From NCBI RefSeq assembly GCF_000143415.4, contig NW_003314264.1, forward strand, positions 2,949,444 to 3,013,443: a DNA stretch of 64,000 nucleotides, read 5' to 3'. Under the pieces are notes generated by a model. The model worked only from the letters and a program-made list of their open reading frames with translations, was not told the DNA's origin and did no database searches. A program made the translations under genes and the position numbers. Of this stretch, positions 22,309 to 36,700 are shown piece after piece (the first letter of the stretch is position 1; each line of letters opens with the position of its first letter). Source of the stretch: Selaginella moellendorffii. Lineage: Eukaryota; Streptophyta; Lycopodiopsida; Selaginellales; Selaginellaceae.

Positions 22309-23430
22309 TGTAGCACACGTGGTTTTACGTTTTATCCTATAGTGATTTACCGTAGGATAACACCACAATGCAAAACCTAAACCCTCCATGTGCCACGTGT
22401 TATATGCCATATGTCACATGCCACATGTCCAAAGGACAGTGGTGTGGAACCCAAGGTTCAGGGCCTTGGGCCACTAAACGAAGGAACGGTGCCAAACTCC
22501 CAAGCATGGAGCCAAGGAGTGATTGAACCGGACCATGGAGCAACTCTCGAGCATATATCCCAAGGAGCAAAGGGACAGGAGTCCGGAACGACTTAGAACA
22601 GTCTTAGAGAGACTAGCATCCCATTGCCAGGACTAGCATGCAAAATGGAGATAAACAGAGTTTTGCACTATTTCAGCATACCGGTGGCCTAACGTAAGGA
22701 CATGGCTACTCCACTAGCTAGCATGGAATGAAACTTGGGCTTAGACCTAAGCCAGACATAGAACAAAGACAGGCATGTAAGTGGGAACTAAACTATGCCT
22801 CAGGTTTGTCGGCCATGCCTAACCTACTCACTACTCACTTTCCCCCCCCCCCCCCCCCCCCCACCCTCTAGGAACACACGCTTTGGGCTTTCATCCCAAG
22901 CCTCCCTTAATATCAAGAGTTACTAGCTTGAAACTTACTAAATATGGAATGTCCCTAGATTGTGAATTTAGACACATGACAAACACCATTGTGTTCAGAA
23001 CAATCTCTATATTCCATAGATGTGCCAAATGAGCAAATTTAGACATTTTCCATAATTAGCATTTGGGACCGAAATATAACACAAAGGGCATGATAGTGAG
23101 GGTGTTTGGTAGACACAATAAGTTATCATCTAGCAAATATTGAGGGACAAATCTCAATATTGCGAGTGTTCTTAATACTAGCAAGTGCAAGCCAATGACA
23201 GGAGTTTCTCAAATCAGGCTAAGTATGCTCAACAAGAAACACATAGGGTTCCTACCTTATGTTTATCCGATTTAAGTGCACAGTTATTGACCAATTTCTC
23301 AATTAGCCCAAGTGGGAACTGATAATGGGTCCAGCAATATCGACCTCCTACCATCATGGCAGTAAGAAAATAGTGTCTATAAGGATTGGCTGATAGGTAA
23401 TTTTTGATACCCGAAATCATATTCGTGACA
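22309..23430 (-). repeat. Element F left (3') LTR, full length
   Basis: 1122 bp, TGTAGCACACG to TTCGTGACA on the plus strand; contains a C run of about 22 at 22842-22862. It holds the unoccupied version (GATAATGGGTCCAGCAATA at 23321-23339) of the site into which element C inserted in the right LTR. Confidence 0.85.
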
Positions 23431-26400
23431 CTCTGCCCCCCTTAGAGAAGATCGATGTCCTTGTCGATGCATACTCCAATCTAGACCACCGCCAAGGAAA
23501 CAACTCCAGAAAAAGTTCACGGTGATCACACTCTGTGAGAAATGCACCAACTTAAATGAGTTAGGAAGCAACCTCTTTATCTAACGTGGATGCAATACCA
23601 ACTCAGACACCTTCCGGTTGTCGCTAACAAAGAAATGACCAACGGAGTTAACCACCCTTGTTGTTCTGGATGTCACCTAGCTTACAAAAGTGTGATATAC
23701 CCCTACCCACATGGACATAGAGAGAGAAGCCAGAGGCCACAACCCTCCTAAACAAAGAAACCAAACCCATCGGTAAGGTTTAGATAAACTACTATAAATA
23801 GGCAGTTATAGTGGTTTACATAGTCATGCCCTTTTAACGGAATAGAGAACATTGACAAAAAGGTGAGTGATGTGACCAATCGACAGTAGTTACCCTGTGA
23901 TTAGAGATTTCACCATACACATGAAGTGCCAAAGCCAGTCTGCCTATACTGGCCCAAACTCAAAGATCAATAGATGGATAATATCAAAGTTAGAGACAAT
24001 AATATCTTAGAGTCTTAATTATTAGTGAATAAATTTTATATTAGAACATAAAAGTATTCCAAGTAAGTTATCATCTGATAGACCACTAGTAGAGTATAGA
24101 AACCACCAAGATCACTATCATTGGAAAACATAGAATTCACTATCCAATAAAATTCAATAACAAAGGTATCATCAAGTAAACTCAATGACAAATCTTAACT
24201 AGTGAAAATTATAGACAGTATGCTAAACAACTTACGAAAGAAAATTCAAAAAACACAAAGTATCATTGATTGACAAACAAAATGCTTGCGAATATATCAC
24301 CCAAAGGAAATAACATCTCAATTTATCAGAACTAACTCAAGCAATGATCAACAGAACAGAATGACTATTGTAAGACCAACAAACATAATGTTCATGCTAA
24401 CTATTGCACTAGCGAATCTGAATAGATCTCAGTCACAATACGAAAGAACTCAAGTTGCTTAAGCAAGTGTCAGCAACATCCTATCGATGTCTCAAACCCA
24501 AGAAACCAATCCAAAGCAAACCACAAAGAACATATGGTAATGCGAAAAGCCAAAAATCATCAAAGAAAACAACTAACCATTATGAAGATTATCAATCATC
24601 CCATTAATAGAGATATGCATAATCATCATCAAAAAAGAAATCGATCATCCCACAGAATGGTAAATCATTCTACATTAACAATAATCAAGAAAAAATCTTT
24701 GACAAAGATAATCAACTATCCGAGATGATAGTCAATCATCACCAATAATTGCTAAATGCAAAAACCAACTTCAACATCAAAGCTAATAAGCCAAAATGCT
24801 TTCCCTTAACAACTCCGAACAAATAAAATAATGAGCATGAAAATTTAAAAAATCAAAAGCTTGAAGAAGTCTATAGCTAAGTCTTGCATAATAATGATCA
24901 CAAGCTTCACATGAACTAATTTCAATGCTAAAAAAGAAATCATGGTACAACCCACAACATTCTTCTCAACACATCCATAAGCTAAATTTTATAATGCAAA
25001 GTTAATCAAGAGCATATCTGCATCAATCCAAAAGCCAAACACAATGGAGCTATGCTCAACAAGTGATCACCAAACAATCCTCTATGAATCCATCTATAGC
25101 ACGACATAACTCACTAAATAACAAGCATGAGAAAAATAATCAATGACCAATATATCTCAACTGAAATTGAACAAGGATTCAATCATTTCAATATTGATCA
25201 CTAACTCTTTCTCTCATAAAGCTAGCATAATTCACGACTAAATCACGTTTCAAGGAAAAGCTCAAAGCTCAACCCCTACTAAACAATCTCGTCTATGACA
25301 CAATTAACTCAAATTTGCCACTCAGTTCATTTGAACGTCAATATAATTGCTAACTAGCAAATGCACGAATGCTAATAACATAAAACTATAACTAAATCAT
25401 TAACACTATCTTCATCAAGACTAATGAAACTTGACATCTATCTTAAGGAGAGACATCTCATTTCACTCAAATCTCAACACCAACAATATCAATAACAAGG
25501 CATCACGTCAATGCCATCAACACCATAACAAAGGTAAAAGAAAGCAAGAGTGAATCACCACCAAAAACTCTCTAGCAACCAAGCTAACCAAAGTTGAAGA
25601 TACTTTAGTTAGTATTCGAGACCAATCCTTCAACAACACTTAGTTACAGATAACACATCATCAAAAAGTGAACCACCACATCCAAGACTTAATGAAATCC
25701 AACATCATGAACTAAACGCAACCAAATGACATCAACAAAGGTAAAATTGATATACCAACATGGAAAAACCATGCAAATTTAATAACATGATCCTCCATAA
25801 CACCACCCGGTAAAGCAAGTTTATCACTGCTAAATCATCATCGAGCAAAACAAGTGTCAAACAGTCCTCAATGAAATCTACAAACAATCATTAGTTGTCA
25901 AGCAACTAACAATCACTCTTTTAACTTGCCTTCACAAGACCCAACACTAAACTTATATCATTGAGTCATATACTTGGTCAACATAAACATAATACCCCAA
26001 GTACGAGATAAAGGTTCATGGTCAAGCAAAATTAAATGACCATTCTAATCCAACTTAACCGCAATAAACTCACTAATATATTTAACCACTAGCTCTGAGC
26101 ATGCCTTGAAGAGGCTAATTATACATGATTAACACTTATTCAAAACTAAAGTGAAGACCATGAGATGGACTCATATTAGTACACAACCTCCTTATAGACA
26201 AAGCTATAGTACGAGGACCAACATCTTAACCTTAAATAATTAAATTGGACATCACTACCCTTAGCCAAGGTGTAGGGCTACCAAGACTTAATAAAGATCA
26301 GTGAAAGCTCACTACTCTCATAAAGTCTAATGAAATGCAAAGTGCAACCTGCCACTAAGTATAATGCTATAAAAGAAAAGCACAAGGGTCACCCTTCTTA

Positions 26401-28399
26401 AAAAAACGCAATAGCCACTTTTCTACACCAACTCTAGACTTTATTCAACTCAATTGCCTTAGCCCCAAAAGTTAGCATCCCTTTCGAGCTGCATCATACA
26501 ACTGTTTACTAAAGTTTAAGCCAACTGAAATCAACTCCAACCCCTTTATTAGTATGTATTAACTTTTTGAAAACAAAATGGTTTTTGAGCAAAGTGCCTA
26601 ATAGATCAGCCATTGGAAAAGTCTAAAAAAGTTTGTGGAAAATTTTTCATCCTAGAAAAAGAATGACTTTTAGTCTAGGAATACAAACTTTCAAGACTCA
26701 ATCAACTTCCTTCTAATAACAATTTCATATAGGTTCACCTCAACACAAATTCTCGAAACCCATAATATGCTTAAGCATCTAACATCTTTTTGCCCATACT
26801 TCCGACATCCAACACCGATATCCACAAAAATGCAAAATGAACATCCAAGGCTTGATTATGAAGACTATATCTTTGGATATCCACATTGCACTAACATTTT
26901 TCTTCAATCACCTTCAACATCCAATGTGAAGCCAGGACACTAACAAGAAAAATGACATGGAAAATCAAGCTCTAAGGAAAAATTCCTCATCACTCAAAAT
27001 AACAATGTCATTTCTACTAACACAAGTGTTAGCAATGTTAATGCCTCAACCTCACATTTTCTCTATCCAACAATCTACTCCAAGTGTTAGCAAATTAACC
27101 GACAAGCCATAGTAAGTAATGTTATAACCTTTACCAACACCTTAATGGGCAAACTCAAAGAACTAAAGAACTAACTTAACCTTAGCATAATGAACTATTA
27201 TCGAGAATTCAGTCAAAGGTACTATAATGCTACTACATGCAAGTAGACTAGCTTCTCTATCAACCACTTTGGGGTTGATCATCTTTTAACTAAGCAACTT
27301 CGTCAACATATTACTCATTATCACATGGATATAATATAAATATCACAATGACTAATCATCAATTAAGAAATACCACAAGCAACACCCATATCACTACTAC
27401 AAAGGTTTACATGAGTATCAAGTGTCAACTCGATTCGACAAAATGTAACATAAATACCACACCCCACCAATAGAGATTTACAACACTGAATACCACCAAC
27501 TTTTGTTCACAACACAAACAAGCTCATGCCACTCTCTTTTTTACCAAACTCAAAACTAATCCAACACCAAACTACTCAAAGAGCAATAGCAAGGTTCTCG
27601 GAAAAGAATTGAGCATTGTAACTTAAAAGTCTTTAATAGCAAACCTAAACAAAATGGTATAATACTTCACCACTATCCATCCCATGACTCACCACTTGTA
27701 AGACTATAATTTCCAACATGCATCAAGATAGGGACTCTTGATTGCATAATGTGAACACGAGCAATGAGTCACATCTCATTGCAAATCATCTCCTCAAGAA
27801 GAGAAAATGATTTACATGTTTGATCCTTCGTCCCTAAGAACTCTCTTTTCGGTCTTATCTTTTGACTAAACCTCAAGCTTGCATTTGCACTGCCTTCAGT
27901 CCAATCCAAGAAAAGTTTATGAGAGAGCACGGGAATGATTACTTGATCATGCCTAGGAAGGATCCACTAGTGCCATGCTAAACAGCTACGGACCAACTTA
28001 TTTGCTAGTCATATCAAACCCAGAGAAGGTTTACTTTCACCCATGGTACATGGAACAACTCATGGAATTACTGGAACAACTCATGGAACCACCAATAGGC
28101 TAACATTAATCCTACCAACTCAAAGTGTAACCTCGAGTTGCTAATGTGCCTCACTCACAAGCCCAAGCGTAAACTCACACAAACAGAACATTTCACATCC
28201 ATCTTATGAGCCCAAGAGCAAGCTCATATAATGCGGTACAAAAAAGTAACCAAAATTCATACCCAAGGAACGATTGCGAAGCCTTTGCACCCAAACGTGT
28301 ACCCATTCGGATCATCATTTTCATCTTTGCATATGCAACGAGACTAGTTCCCCAATCTCATTGGATAGTCCTCGCTAAGACGTATTCTCTAATACCAAA
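23431..28399 (-). other. Element F interior, non-coding
   Basis: 4969 bp. No domain seen on either strand and hardly any reading frame over 60 codons. The plus strand is strongly A+C-rich and G-poor through most of it. Next to the left LTR, minus strand CTAAGGGGGGCAGAG (23431-23445) is a good polypurine tract. A stuttering sequence of short ATCAATC/AATCATC repeats occupies about 24540-24760. Confidence 0.65.
28385..28399 (-). promoter_or_regulatory. Element F primer-binding site
   Basis: Minus strand TTTGGTATTAGAGAA directly abuts the right LTR and resembles the tRNA-Met primer site. The same word precedes the LTR starts at 21637 and 22309. Confidence 0.7.
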
Positions 28400-29418
28400 T
28401 GTAGCGCACATGGTTTTATCCTTTATCCTATAATGATTTACTGTAGGATAACACCACGAAGCGGAACCTAAACCCTCCATGTGCCACATGTTATATGCCA
28501 TATGTCACATGCCACATGTCCAAAGGACAGTGGTGTGGAACTCGAGGTTCAGAGCCTTGGGCCACTGAACAAAGGAACAGTGCCAAACTCCCAAGCATAG
28601 AGCCAAGGAGTGATTGAACCGGACCATGGAGCAATTCCCGAGAATACAACCCAAGAAGCGAAGGGACAGGAGCCCGGAACGACTTAGAACAGTCTTAGAG
28701 AGACTAGCATCCCATTGCCAGGACCAACGCGCAAATGGAGCTAACAGAGTTTTGCACTATTTCGGCATACCGGTGGCCTAACGCAGGACATGGCTACTCC
28801 ACCAGCTAGCATGCATTGAAACTTGGGCTTAGACCCAAGTCGGACACAGAACAAGGACAAACATGCAAGTGAGAGCTAAATTATGCCTTATGTTGGTTGG
28901 CCATGCCTAACCTACCCACTATCCCCCCCACATCCCCCTCCACCTCCCCCTAGGAACACACGCTTTGGGCTTTCATCCCAAGCCTCCCTTAATATCAAGA
29001 GTTAGCTAGCTTAAAACTTACTAAATATGGAATGTCCCTAGATTGTGAATTTAGACATGGGATAAACACCATTGTGTTCAGAACAATCTCTATATTCCAT
29101 AGATATGCCAAATGAGCAAATTTAGATATTTTCCATAATTAGCATTTGGGACTGAAATAAGACTAACAGAAAGGGCATGATAGCGAGGGTGTTTGGTAAA
29201 CACAATAAATTATCATTTAGCAAATATTGAGGGATAAATCTCAATATCACAGGGGTTCTTGATACTAGCAAGTGTAAGCCAATGACAGGAGTTTCTCAAA
29301 CCAGGCCAAGTATGCTCAACAAGAAACACATAGGGTTCCTACCTTATATTTATCCAATTTAAGTGCACAATCATTGATCAATTTCTTAATTAGCCCAAGT
29401 GGGAATTGATAATGGGTC
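28400..29418 (-). repeat. Element F right (5') LTR, first part
   Basis: Matches 22309-23333 of the left LTR, then is interrupted by element C at 29419. The remaining 99 bp are at 41900-41998, giving a total of about 1118 bp, equal to the left LTR within a few bases. Confidence 0.87.
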
Positions 29419-31072
29419 TGTAAGACACAAAATCCCTAGGCCCCAAAGCGGAGCCAGAAGGGCGCCACGTGGTAGTGGCCGAAGCAAAAGTCAAACGAGC
29501 GTAACATGTTTGGACTAAAAGCTCCGACTTGGAAGGTCAAGAGCGGGAGTGGAACTCCCAACAAAGTGCTTGAGGAGCGAGCACGAGGCAACCAATAAGC
29601 AAGGCTCCAAAAAGGGACCCAAAAAGGACCAACACATACGTGGAAGTGTCTGAGATGGACTCCGAGATGGAGTCCGAGGTGGACCGAGACGGAGTCCAAG
29701 ATGGAGTCTTAGATGGAGTCCGAGATGGAGTCCGAGGTGGACCGAGACGGAGTCCGAGATGGAGTCCGAGATGGTCCGAGACGGAGTCCGAGATGGAGTC
29801 CGAGATGGACCCGAGATGGAATCCGAGATGGAGTCCGAGATGGACCCGAGATGGACCCGAGATGGAATCCGAGATGGAGTCCGAGATGGACCCGAGATGG
29901 AGTCCGAGGTCAAAACCGAGACTGGGACTGAGACCGAGACCGAGACCGAGACCGGGACCGGGACCGAGACCGAGACCGAGACCGGGACCGAGACCGAGGC
30001 CGAGGCCGAGACCGAGTCCGAATCCGAGTCCGAGTCCGAGTCCGAGTCCGAGTCCGAGTCCGAGTCCGGAGCCTGAGAGGGTGAAAGCCCAAAGCGTTCG
30101 TCTCCCAGACCCTGGGGGGTTTGGTGAGCTCCAAAAGTATAGTAGGGGGAGGACTGCAGTGGAGCCAGTTTGGCCAGGAAAGGCCAGTTTGGCCCAGGAA
30201 GGCCGGACCCAGTGTTGGGTGATGAGCTGCCCACTGGGAAGTCCAAAACTAGAGTGAACACGGACCGACAAGCGGGGTAGCTTGGTGAAGTGTTCAAGAG
30301 CCGGCTCTAGTTCCCCCGGAAGATCGACTGGCCGATGCTCCCAGTCCAAGTGTGGGTGGCACTACCTACTTGGATACCAGGCGTGGCTCAACGGAACCTC
30401 GCTCTAAGCCCATGGCTAGAGCACCTAAAGGCGAAAGGTGGGGAGAGTACCCAGGTGGCTTGCGTAAGGCCACGGTGTTCCGAAATGGTGTCCCAAAGTC
30501 CCAGACTGTGGAAAGGAAGAGGGGTAGCCCTCGGGTGGGGTGACCAAGGACACAGTCACACAGTGAGGAAGTCCTCAAGGATAGTGGGACTTAGTGGTCG
30601 GGCCGGTGGGCCTTGATCCAGTGGCAGTGTTGGCGAACACAGCCAAGGACAGAAAGGGACTTGGTGGGGACCAGAACAGAGATATTGGGGAAGGCTATTC
30701 CCCATGTCTGTAGGCATCCTAAGGATGTTAAGGAGTGGATCTGGGATGATCCCTCATGGACGGATGACCCAGTCTTTGAGAGACGGGATTGGAATGCAGG
30801 TGGTGTTGGACCACCAGTGTGACCAAGGTAATTGGGCATGGCCTTAGCGTAACGGGCCGATATGTCGGTGGTACCTTGGGGTGTCTATCATGGGATCGGA
30901 CACGTGGAGCACTTGGACCAAGTGCTAAGGTTGAGTGGCATGGATGCCATTCTCGGGGCTAGCAAGCCCCAAGTCCTGAGTTGGACTTATGGAGGTTGTG
31001 AATGAGACTCCTCCAAGTGGTCAGAGGTGTGGTTAAGTGACTAAAGTAGAATGGAAAAATTAGTCGCTTACA
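29419..31072 (+). repeat. Element C left (5') LTR
   Basis: 1654 bp, inverted relative to the LTRs of A and D; tandem GA-rich array at about 29646-30075. Confidence 0.9.
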
Positions 31073-31916
31073 TCGATATAGTAAGTCAATGTCATAAACG
31101 GGAATGCTCATTGTTAGGAGGCCATCATTGGGACACCCAAACACTCTAGAACACCAGGAGGTGGTGTTTCGTGTCGCAAAGGCAATAGATAAGGCCCAAG
31201 GGACTAAGTCCTTAGCGAATGATGGATAGTAGATGCTATCCAAATGTACAAGGTTGTGGAGACAGGAGAAGACTGTTTACCCGAATTGGACAAAGCCAAA
31301 AATGAAATTTTGGCAAGGCTAGTGATGGGTATGTAAGGGCCCATAAGTAGCAACGTTAATCCCAATGTGTGCGATTATAAGGTGAGCATGCCCAAGATTG
31401 AGGAACCACTCCCTAGGCTATCGGGTAGGTTCATATGGGTAGACCTATTAAGGGGTCAAGATGAGATCACCAGGTGATCTTGTGGCTAAACAAAGACAAA
31501 GTCTTTGTTTGGGTTAAGGAATATGATTCCTAGTTCAAAGTGTTGATTTGAACTATTGATAATGGTGTGGCTTGGTCAAAGTGACCAAATGGGAAGAACA
31601 CCTAAAGGAAATGAGCTATGTCAATGTTGTGGCATAGTAAGTCCGAGGAAGGTAATCTCTATATGAGATGCAAGGGAGGATCTCAAAAGTTGGGCTGTGG
31701 ATAGAGCCCACAGCAGAAAATGTTAAAGAGACGTACTAAAGGTGAACACCCTCTGGACTTGGCAAAGCAAAGTGTTTGCTATGGAATTGAAAGAAAACCT
31801 CAAAAATGGAGGTAGTGATCCTATATTGCTGGGTGCAACAATCAAGGATAGAAGCAAAAGACTAGTGGTTAAAAAAAGAGCCATGGGAATCCTGGGAAAG
31901 AATCCAAATGGCAAAG
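31073..31916 (+). other. Element C interior, left remnant
   Basis: Inverted match to scattered parts of the element A interior (equivalents of about 14,580-14,220 and 12,990-12,540), no coding content. Ends with caaag, the target site of element D. Confidence 0.75.
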
Positions 31917-33718
31917 TGTAAGCGACTAAATTTTCCATTCTACTTTAGTCACTTAACCACACCTCTGACCACTTGGAGGAGTCTCATTCACAACCTCCAT
32001 AAGTCCAATCCAGGACTTGGGACTTGCTAGCCCCGAGAATGGCATCCATGCCACTCAACATTTGCACTTGGTCCAAGTGCTCCACGTGTCCGATCCCATG
32101 ACCGACACTCAAAGGTACCACCGACATAGCAGCCCGTTACGCTAAGGCCATGCCCAATCACCTTTGCCACACTAGTAGTCCAATACCACTTGCATCACCG
32201 TCTTCGCTCTCCAAGACTAGGCAAACCATCCGTGAGTGGTCATCTCAGATCCACTCCTTAGCATCCTTAGGATGCCCACCGACAAGGGGAATAGCCTTCC
32301 CCAATATCCCTCTGTCAGTCCCCACTAAGTCCCTTTTCGCCCCTGGCCTTGTTTGCCAACACTGCCACTGGATCGAGACCCACAGGCCCGACCACTAAGT
32401 CCCACGGTCCTCTGGGACTTCGTCACCACACGACTGTGTCCTTGGTCACTACCCTAGAGGACTGCTCCTCTTCCTTTCCACAGTCTGGGCCTTTGGGACA
32501 ACATTTCGGAACACCGTGGCCTTACACGAGCCACCTGGGTACTCTCCTCGCCTTCTGCCCTTGGGTGCTCTAGCCATGGGCTTAGAGCGGGTTCCGTTGA
32601 GCCACACCTCGTATCCAAGTAGGTAGTGCCACCCACACTTGGACTGGGAGCATCGGCCAGTCGATCTCCCGGGGGAACTAGAGCCGGCTCTTGAACACTT
32701 CACCAAGCTACCCCGCTTGTCGGTCTGTGTTCACTCTAGTCTTGGACTTCCCAGTGGGCAGCTCATCACCCAACACTGGGTCCGGCCTTCCTGGGCCAAA
32801 CTAGCCTTTCCTGGCCAAACTGGCTCCACTGCAGTCCTCCCCCTACTATACTTTTGGAGCTCACCAAACCCCCCAGGGTCTGGGAGACGAACGCTTTGGG
32901 CTTTCACCCTCTCAGGCTCCGGACTCGGACTCGGACTCGGACTCGGACTCGGACTCGGACTCGGACTCGGACTCGGCCTCGGCCTCGGTCTCGGTCTCGG
33001 TCCCGATCTCGGTCTCGGTCTCGGTCTCGGTCCCGGTCCCGGTCTCGGTCTCGACTTCGGACTCGATCTCGGACTCCATCTCGGACTCCATCTCGGGTCC
33101 ATCTCGGACTCCATCTCGGGTCCATCTCGGACTCCATCTCGGGTCCATCTCGGACTCCATCTCGGGTCCATCTCGGACTCCATCTCGGACTCCATCTCGG
33201 GTCCATCTCGGACTCCATCTCGGACTCCATTTCAGGTCCATCTCGGGTCCACCTCGGACTCCATCTCGGACTCCATCTCGCACTCCATCTCGGGTCCATC
33301 TCGGACTCCATCTCGGACTCCATCTCGGGTCCATCTCGGACTCCATCTCGGACTCCATCTCGGGTCCATCTCGGACTCCATTTCGGACTCCAACTCGGGT
33401 CCATCTCGGACTCCATTTCGGACTCCAACTCGGGTCCATCTCGGACTCGGACTCCACTTCGGACTCCAACTCGAGTCCATCTCGGACACTTCCACGTGTC
33501 ATGTGTTGGTCCTTTTGGGTCCCTTTTTGGAGCCTCGCCTTTTGCTCGCTTCGTGCTCGTTCCTCGAGCACTTCGTTGGGAGTTCCACTCCCGCTCTTGA
33601 CTTTTCAAGTCGGAGCTTTTGGTCCAAACGTGTTACGCTCGTTTGGCTCTTGCTTCGGCCACTACCATGTGGCACCCTTCCGGCTCCACTTTGGGGCCTA
33701 GGGATTTTGTGTCTCACA
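31917..33718 (-). repeat. Element D left (3') LTR
   Basis: 1802 bp. Tandem array at about 32917-33487 is the longest in the window and produces an apparent reading frame of 380 codons that runs out of the LTR into the interior; it is a repeat artefact. Confidence 0.93.
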
Positions 33719-36700
33719 ACTCCACCACCCATAGACGAAGTTCGATGTCCTCATCGAACGGTGAACCATTTTATAAAGTAACACCCGCATGTGTTACCAT
33801 TTCCATCCTTGGCACGTAGCCAATATTTGTCAATGGTGTGACATTGAAGGCTCACCATGCCTTCTCCATATTCGTCAATGGTTGGACATTGAAGGCTCAC
33901 CATGCCTTTTGCATATCCTCTAAGGAGGGTAGTCTCTCCAACTTAGAGACTGATTGGACCACATATAGTGGTTCTCTCCTTTTATTGGTTTAGTTCTCGC
34001 TAAACCTCTTAGAGACCCTTCTCTAAGTCAATCCCACTACTTCTCGAGTAGTCTCAATTTCCATCGATATAACCTTTGCACTTTGGAACTTTGAATTTTG
34101 ACTTCTTGGAGTCAATTTCCTAGGTGTCTTCGACACCTTGCCTTGCACCTTTTGTGCAACTCCACTTCCCATCCTAGGAAGTTCTCTACTCGAGGGCACC
34201 ATCATCCTCTCTTCTATTTCGTGCCAAAGTTCCAGTTATCATACTTTGTGCTAGGGCTGTTCATGGCCCTATCATTTGGCTACCTTACCGCTCCCTCCCT
34301 TGGAGCTTCCACTTTCACCAAATCGGAGCATTTCGGAATCCTTCCTTGGAAACACACTTCCTTTCCCGCAACTTGTTAGCGTCCAACACATTAGTGTTCC
34401 TCACCTAACTTTGTCACTTGGATTCCTTCCAAGGGATTCCACGGCCCTATCTTGGCCACTCATATTTTGCTCCTATCCATTGATTGTTGCACCAAGCAAC
34501 ATCGAATCTCTACCTCCCTCCTTGAGGTATTGTTTCGGTTCCATAGCAAAGACTCTTCTTTGCCAAGTCCGGAGGATGTTCACCCCTAGTACGTCTCTTT
34601 AGCATCTTCTGCTATGGGCTCTATCCACGGCCCAACTTCGTGACCCTCCCATGGGTCTTTTATAAAGACTACTTTCCTCGGACTCACTATGCCATCGCAC
34701 GGACATAGTTTATTTCCCTTAGGTGCTCTTCCCACTTGGTCATCACGACCAAGCCACACCACCTTAAACAGTTCAATTTCAACATTTTGAACCAGGAACT
34801 TCATTCCTTAGCCAACCAAGGACCTTGTCCTTATCTGGCCATAAGATCACCTAGTGATCTCACCTTGGCACCTTAACAGAGTTGCCAAGAGGTACTTGGT
34901 CTTCTAGACCTCCAAGTTGTTGACTATAACCCCGGGGGCATCCCCCACACTTGGCGGTGCACCCAAGCCAGCCCTTACGGCCAAGGGTTCATAGCAACTG
35001 AGATTAGGTGTCCCCATCTCACTCACCACGACCTTGGTGCCACTTGCACCAAAGCGTTCAAGTTAGATGTGCTGAGCTTTCACACTAAGCAATCTAACCG
35101 TGCATCACGACTCCGAGGCATCCCTCGCTTGGCGGTGTGCCCAAACCAGTCTCCCCACTGAGAGTCCATGACCACCGAAATATGAGTGTCCTCATATTCC
35201 AAACCATCACCACGCCCTAGTGATTTGGGACTCGAACCCAAGCACTAGAGGGTCGGGACTCGAACCCAACCTCCGTATATGCATCTACGGACGGCATCAC
35301 ACAAGATGCCTGGCGTGACTCCCCACGCCGGTGCACCACCTTATTTTTAAAGCGCGCTACAGATCACAGCTTAGGAACCTAGTTCCTCCACACTGCCAAG
35401 TCCTCTCACTTGACATGTCTGTGATCATGCATGGACTCCTCCATGCTCGGCCCCATGGCCCACCCTTTTTGAAGTTATCACCTTCAACTAGGGTATTTGT
35501 TCCCCCGACGTGCCAATCTCGCTTGGCAAGTCCTCCGACCACTGTAACATGGTTCCTGCATAAGCGTGAAAGTCCTTGACCATCGACTTTCGTTCAAAGC
35601 CCTCTCTTTGAACACTCAAGAACTACTTCCCTAACCTTGATAGCCTTGCCTCATGGCAAGCTTTAAGACCACGCTTCTGCTGCGCCACTCTGATTTCGCG
35701 CATTCCATGAACCATTTACACTTGGCCTTTCTAGGTACTAAGCTACCTAGAATCGTCTTTGGGAACCTTGAAGGAACTCTGTCCCTCAGCTTGCTAAGGC
35801 CTCCCTTTTTGCAAGCCTTCCAAATGCCACATAGTCTAACATGGACAATTCCATATTTTAGACTCTCCATGGCATCACGGTTGCTAGCAGCAACACCCTC
35901 GAGCCCCCACTTGATTCTCCACTCCCAGCTGGCATAACCAACCTTGGTTATGCCCTTTGATTCCTACGGTTCGGTTCTATCCCCTTACTTCTTGCTTTTT
36001 GGCTTCACACCTTTCCTTTGGTCATTCTCCTCCAGACAAGGAGGATAGCTTTGCACTTTCTATCATGCTTTAGCAAGTATTCTTAGGGATGAACCTACCC
36101 AATAGCCCAGGGAGTGGTTCCTCAATCCGGGTATGCTCACCTTATAATCCCACACACTGAGATTACATTGTTGCTTATGGGCCTTTACATGCCTATCACT
36201 AGCCTTGCCAAAATTCCATTTTTGGCTTTGTCCAACTCGGGTAGACAGTCCTCTCCTGTCTCCGCAACCTTGGACATTTGGATAGCACCTTCTATCCATC
36301 ATTCGTTAGGGACTTAGTCCCTTGGGCTTTATCCATTGCCCTTGCGATATCAAACACCACCTTCTGGTGTTCTAGAGTGTTCGGGTGTCCCAATGATGGC
36401 TTTCTTGACAATGAGTATTTCCTTTTATGACATTGACTTACTATATCGCAACACAAGCAACTTATCCCCCGTAAGGGTATATCCAACTTCCCTATGCTAT
36501 TAAGAAGTCTTGGGTAGCTACCTTCTACCCGTTTAACCAGTTATTTTGCACCTCTTGCTTAGTTGCCTCATAGTTGTCAAGTCCTACAACTCATTGTTTG
36601 GTGCTTTCACACCTCCATCATTATCTGGGTCACCACACTCCAATTGCATGCTCTGCAGCTTAGGCTATGCCATTCCCATTTCCATTGGGATTCCTTTGGC

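Noticed and set aside
23431-28399. Short AATCATC/ATCAATC stutters in the element F interior as a CRISPR-like or satellite array
   Set aside because: Unit length and spacing are irregular and the host is a eukaryote; it is low-complexity decay.
32639-33781. 380-codon reading frame and others of 150-380 codons at 10.8-11.8, 16.6-17.6, 29.4-30.3, 38.5-39.6 and 40.2-41.1 kb
   Set aside because: They run through the stop-poor tandem arrays of the LTRs; several overlapping frames on both strands are open over the same bases and composition is pure repeat.
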